Positions 60,716-64,000 of a stretch of 64,000 nt of DNA are shown in pieces (within the stretch, counting starts at the first letter, position 1; each line of letters begins with the position of its first letter). Below the pieces are notes generated by a model, which had not been told where the DNA came from, ran no database searches, and was given only the letters and a program-made list of their open reading frames with translations. The DNA lies in assembly GCF_029633825.1 (NCBI RefSeq), contig NZ_CP090640.1, positions 620,001-684,000 of the forward strand, written 5' to 3'. A program made the position numbers and the translations under genes. Source of the stretch: Burkholderia contaminans (GTDB lineage Bacteria; Pseudomonadota; Gammaproteobacteria; Burkholderiales; Burkholderiaceae).

Positions 60716-61510
60716 TCAGCCGAGCAGCAACGCGTCGTCGTCGAGCTGCTCGTGGCGCACCTTCTCGAACATCTGCAGCAGGTCCGGCACGTCGAGCCCG
60801 CGACGCGCGTCGCCCGACACGTCGAGCACGACCTGCCCCTGGTGCAGCATCACCGTGCGGTCGCCGTAGTCGAGCGCCTGCCGCATGCTGTGCGTGACCA
60901 TCATCGTCGTCAGCTTGCTCTCGGCGACGATGCGCGCGGTCAGCTCCAGCACGAACGCGGCCGTCTTCGGGTCGAGCGCGGCGGTGTGCTCGTCGAGCAG
61001 CAGGATCCGCGACGGCCGCAGCGACGCCATCAACAGGCTCACCGCCTGCCGCTGGCCGCCCGACAGCAGCCCGATCCGGTCGGTCAGCCGGTTTTCCAGC
61101 CCGAGGTTCAGCAGCCGCAGCTTGTCGCGGAACAGCTCGCGCGACGGCCGGTCGAGCGCGGCCCGGAAGCCGCGCCGCGCACCGCGCGCCATCGCGAGCG
61201 CCATGTTCTCCTCGATCGTCAGCGCCTCGCAGGTGCCGGCCATCGGATCCTGGAACACGCGCGCAACGAGGTGCGCACGATCCCACGCGGCCTTGCGCGT
61301 CACGTCGGTGCCGTCGATCGAGATGCGTCCCGCATCGACGGCCTGGTCGCCGCTGACCGCATTGAGGAAGGTCGACTTGCCGGCGCCGTTCGAGCCGATC
61401 ACCGCGACGAACTGGCCGTCGGGAATCTCGAGCGACAGCCCGCGCAGCGCGCGCGTCTCGATCGGCGTGCCGGGATTGAACGTGAGTTTCAGGTCTTGTG
61501 CGGACAGCAT
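60716..61510 (-). CDS. ABC transporter ATP-binding protein (TrpZ-like)
   Basis: A 264-residue cytoplasmic ATPase with Walker A GSNGAGKSTFLNAVSG (~39-54), signature LLSGGQRQAVSLLMA and Walker B RILLLDEHTAALDP (Glu followed by His), plus a MMVTHSMRQALDYG H-loop. It starts 1 bp after the permease stop. With the permease and the PF04392-type binding protein it forms a complete importer. The substrate is unknown; relatives import tryptophan or tyrosine. Confidence 0.9.
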   Translation of the reverse strand: MLSAQDLKLTFNPGTPIETRALRGLSLEIPDGQFVAVIGSNGAGKSTFLNAVSGDQAVDAGRISIDGTDVTRKAAWDRAHLVARVFQDPMAGTCEALTIEENMALAMARGARRGFRAALDRPSRELFRDKLRLLNLGLENRLTDRIGLLSGGQRQAVSLLMASLRPSRILLLDEHTAALDPKTAAFVLELTARIVAESKLTTMMVTHSMRQALDYGDRTVMLHQGQVVLDVSGDARRGLDVPDLLQMFEKVRHEQLDDDALLLG

Positions 61511-61511
61511 G

Positions 61512-62408
61512 TCAGGCCCCTCCGTTCTTGCGAGCGAACAGTTTCTTGCGCGTCGCCGGCAGCACCAGCGCGATCGTGACGAGCGCGGCCGTCACGAGGT
61601 TCAGATCCTGCGCCTTCAGCCCGATGAATTCGCTGTTCAGCGCGAGCGCGATGAAGAAGCGGTAGACGATCGCGCCGAGCACGACCGCGAGCGTCGTCAG
61701 CACGAGCCGGCGCGCCGGCAGCAGCGTCTCGCCGATGATCACGGCGGCCAGCCCGATCACGATCGTGCCGATCCCCATCGAGATGTCCGCACCGCCTTGC
61801 GTCTGCGCGAACAAGGCGCCTGCGAGCGCGACGAGCGCGTTCGACAGCGCCATCCCGGCGAGCGTCGCACGGCCGGTCGCGATGCCTTGCGCACGCGCCA
61901 TCCGCGGGTTCGCGCCGGTCGCGCGCATCGCAAGGCCGAGCTGCGACGAGAAGAACCAGTCGAGGCCGAGCTTCGCGACCACGACGACGATCGCGAGCAG
62001 CGCCGGGCGCAGCACGTAGTCGGGCATCCAGTCGGGCTGCAGCACGGTGAAGATCGTCGGCTCGGTGATGAGCGGCACGTTCGGCCGGCCCATGATCCGC
62101 AGGTTCACCGAATAGAGCGCGATCATCATCAGGATACTGGCGAGCAGGTCCATGATCTTCAGGCGCACGTTGAGCCAGCCGGTGATGAAGCCGGCCACCG
62201 CGCCCGCGACGATCGCGATGCAGGTCGAGCTGAACGGGTCGTAGCCGGCCGAGATCAGCGTCGCGGCGACGGCGCCGCCGAGCGGAAAGCTGCCGTCGAC
62301 GGTGAGGTCGGGGAAGTTGAGGATGCGGAATGAAATCAGCACCCCGAGGGCGACGAGGCTGAAGATCAGGCCGATCTCCAGTGCGCCCAGAAACGAGAAC
62401 AGAGACAT
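61512..62408 (-). CDS. ABC transporter permease (TrpY-like)
   Basis: A 298-residue inner-membrane protein with 8-9 hydrophobic segments and the branched-chain/ribose-type permease pattern (LGALEIGLIFSLVALGVLISFRILNFPDLTVDGSFPLGGA, given by its limits ~8-45; ARAQGIATGRATLAGMALSNALVAL near 175-200, the EAA-like loop). It is the single permease of the system, presumably a homodimer. It lies after the binding-protein gene, with a hairpin in the 139-bp gap. Confidence 0.88.
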   Translation of the reverse strand: MSLFSFLGALEIGLIFSLVALGVLISFRILNFPDLTVDGSFPLGGAVAATLISAGYDPFSSTCIAIVAGAVAGFITGWLNVRLKIMDLLASILMMIALYSVNLRIMGRPNVPLITEPTIFTVLQPDWMPDYVLRPALLAIVVVVAKLGLDWFFSSQLGLAMRATGANPRMARAQGIATGRATLAGMALSNALVALAGALFAQTQGGADISMGIGTIVIGLAAVIIGETLLPARRLVLTTLAVVLGAIVYRFFIALALNSEFIGLKAQDLNLVTAALVTIALVLPATRKKLFARKNGGA

Positions 62409-62461
62409 GATGGGGAAATCCTGTTGCTTCCCGGCCTCACGTGTACGGCCGGGCGAAGCGA

Positions 62462-62490
62462 ACGGGCGGCCCCGGGTGGGAGCCGCCCGT
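62462..62490 (-). terminator. Intra-operon hairpin between binding protein and permease genes
   Basis: Stem ACGGGCGGC / GCCGCCCGT with an 11-nt loop and no strong T-tract. Such stems often protect the upstream binding-protein message so it is made in excess. Confidence 0.5.
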
Positions 62491-62547
62491 CCGGCGGTGT
62501 CGTTCAGGCCCGGATCGGGCCCGCAAGCGCGGCGGTCGGGCCGCGGC

Positions 62548-63513
62548 TTACTTGATGACCGTCTTCGCGTCCTTGAGCAGATCCGGCGACAGCGTCACGC
62601 CCTGCTTCGCGGCCGCGCCCGTGTTCGCGAACAGTTCGAGGTTGCTGCTCGTCTCCGACGCGATCGCGCCCGGCTTCTCGCCCTTCAGGATGCGCGCGAC
62701 GACCTTGCCCGTCTGGCGGCCGAGGTCGCCGTAGTTGATGCCGAGCGCCGCGATGCCGCCACGCTTCACGCTGTCGGTGTCGCCGGCGACGAGCGGGATC
62801 TTCGCTTCGTTCGCGACCTTCACGAGCGCTTCGTACGCGGACACGACGTTGTTGTCGGTGTTCGTGTAGATCACGTCGACCTTGCCGATCAGGCTTTTCG
62901 CGGCCGGGCCGATGTCGACAGTGCGCGGCGCGGCCGCTTCCTTCAGCGTCATGCCCTGCTTCGCGAGGATCTCCGCGAGCGCCTTCACGACGACGACCGA
63001 GTTCGCCTCGCCCGGGTTGTAGACCATCCCGACCGTCTTCGCCTTCGGCACGACGCGCTTGATCAGCGCGACCTGGCGATCGAGCGGCAGCTTGTCGGAT
63101 ACGCCCGTCACGTTGGTGCCCGACGGGCCCCAGCCCTTCACGAGCTGCGCGGCGACCGGATCGGTCACGCCCGAATAGACGACCGGCACGCTCTTCGTCG
63201 ATGCAACCACCGCCTGCGCGGCCGGCGTCGCGATCGCGACGATCACGTCGGGCTGGTCGCCGACGAACTTGCGCGCGATCTGCGCGGCCGTGCCCGTGTT
63301 GCCCTGCGCGCTCTGGTATTCCCACTTGAGCTTGTCGTCGCCGTAGCCTTCCGCCTTCAGTTCGGCACGCACGCCGTCGCGGATCGCGTCGAGCGCCGGA
63401 TGGTCGACGATCGACAGCACCTTGACGGTTTGTGCATGCGCGGCGCCGGCCAACGCGAGTGCGGCCACGCCGGCCGTGATCGAACGGATCGCGAAAGTCT
63501 TGAAACGCTTCAT
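62548..63513 (-). CDS. ABC transporter substrate-binding protein (PF04392/TrpX family)
   Basis: A 321-residue periplasmic protein with a Sec signal peptide (MKRFKTFAIRSITAG to GAAHAQ, ~1-27). The mature part has the two-lobe type I fold: VKVLSIVDHPALDAIRDGVRAEL, ALAEILAKQG, DVIYTNTDNNVVSAYEAL and GINYGDLGRQTGKVVARIL. This family binds aromatic amino acids or unknown ligands. It is the first gene of the operon. In-frame codons up to 63672 lack homology and the ATG at 63513 gives the signal peptide. Confidence 0.9.
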   Translation of the reverse strand: MKRFKTFAIRSITAGVAALALAGAAHAQTVKVLSIVDHPALDAIRDGVRAELKAEGYGDDKLKWEYQSAQGNTGTAAQIARKFVGDQPDVIVAIATPAAQAVVASTKSVPVVYSGVTDPVAAQLVKGWGPSGTNVTGVSDKLPLDRQVALIKRVVPKAKTVGMVYNPGEANSVVVVKALAEILAKQGMTLKEAAAPRTVDIGPAAKSLIGKVDVIYTNTDNNVVSAYEALVKVANEAKIPLVAGDTDSVKRGGIAALGINYGDLGRQTGKVVARILKGEKPGAIASETSSNLELFANTGAAAKQGVTLSPDLLKDAKTVIK

Positions 63514-63847
63514 GGGTGTGTCTCCCCCGTATTTGTGTCGGTTCTGGATGATGGATTTCCGCCGCCGTCGGGCGGGCGCCGCCATGCGTACGACGCGCTG
63601 GCGAACGGCCCGCGCACGCTCCGGGAAAGCGCGCAGCGGCGAACGCACGAGGATACCATTTCCGCAGACCACCGCCTGACTCCGCGCTTTCGCGGCATGC
63701 CCCGGATCGCCGCGCCCGCCGAAGCCCGCGAACGCGTGCGAAGCCCGGCCGGCGGCGGTTTCCGCCGGCCTCTGCGCAACGCGTCAGCCGCGCTCGCGGC
63801 TTTACGTTATGCTGTCGACCGACCCCATCCACGCCATCGGAGGGCAC
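63514..63847. other. Intergenic region between divergent genes
   Basis: A 334-bp GC-rich stretch between the binding-protein gene (minus) and the exported protein (plus). It holds a hairpin-forming CCGGCGG...CCGCCGG segment near 63,750-63,770 and a possible -10 TATGCT near 63,808 for the plus-strand gene. I see no coding sequence. Confidence 0.5.
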
Positions 63848-64000
63848 ATGAAACGGGGAGTCAGAGCCATCGCATTCGCGGCCGTCGCGCTGGCGTTGCC
63901 GGGCGCGGCGTTCGCGCTGACCGACGGCAGTGCGCAATACGACGACTGCATGCTCAATGCGCTGCGCGAAAGCCGCAACGGTGCGGCGGCGCAACTGATC
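63848..64000 (+). CDS. Small exported protein, N-terminal part
   Basis: The first 51 codons are visible; the gene runs out of the window. A clear Sec signal peptide (MKRGVRAIAFAAVALALPG to AAFA, ~1-24) is followed by LTDGSAQYDDCMLNALRESRNG. GGAGGG precedes the ATG at 63848. I do not recognise the family; the cysteine near residue 35 could form a disulphide in the periplasm. Confidence 0.7.
   Translation, partial: MKRGVRAIAFAAVALALPGAAFALTDGSAQYDDCMLNALRESRNGAAAQLI

Overview
The window is typical Burkholderia chromosome 1 DNA, most likely from the B. cepacia complex. It is very GC-rich, with strongly GC-biased third codon positions. The gene order is that of a beta-proteobacterial housekeeping chromosome: kdsD-kdsC-lptCAB-rpoN-hpf-ptsN-hprK-rapZ, lolB-ispE-tRNA-Gln-prs-rplY-pth, and cydP-cydA-cydB-cydX. 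I place it by gene content only; the species is not resolved.

Layout. 0-12 kb: apt (cut by the window edge) and a CPA2 antiporter on the minus strand, then the plus-strand Kdo/LPS-transport genes (kdsD, kdsC, lptC, lptA, lptB), sigma-54, a ribosome-hibernation factor and the PTS-Ntr regulators (ptsN, hprK, rapZ). 12-26 kb: base-excision repair (mutY, mutM), a TPR protein, lolB, ispE, tRNA-Gln(UUG), prs, rplY, pth, hisC, ferredoxin, coaD, rsmD, ftsY, maiA and ybiB. 26-34 kb: leuA2 behind a leader peptide rich in rare Leu codons, pagL, rpoH with a perfect CIRCE operator, and the cytochrome bd operon. 34-45 kb: an amino-sugar block (GH20 hexosaminidase facing a nagR-nagA-nagB-nagF-nagE operon) with a palindromic operator over a strong promoter. 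45-50.6 kb: the SOS mutagenesis cassette imuA-imuB-dnaE2 behind a LexA box. 60.7-64 kb: a TrpXYZ-like ABC transporter and the start of a small exported protein.

The accessory part is a roughly 10-kb island at about 50.57-60.5 kb. It has visibly lower GC and looser codon use. It carries an arsenic operon (arsR, arsI-like lyase, arsC, acr3, arsN2, arsH, MFS exporter) followed by a three-gene recombination module whose order, sizes and catalytic residues match the gamma-mobile-trio (gmtY-gmtZ-gmtX). A LexA-box-like palindrome (CTGTAT-N2-ATATACAG) lies at each end of the island. One of these is the SOS operator of imuA, so the element appears to have entered the chromosome at an SOS box.

Caveat: at least nine single-base indels interrupt otherwise full-length genes. 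One is in the GH20 gene; the rest are in imuB, imuA, arsI, arsC, acr3, the MFS gene and gmtY (two), all within about 7 kb. Several are the loss of one base from a short homopolymer, and native and imported genes are both affected. Local sequencing or assembly error is at least as likely as real decay, so those genes are listed as disrupted but may be intact in the organism.
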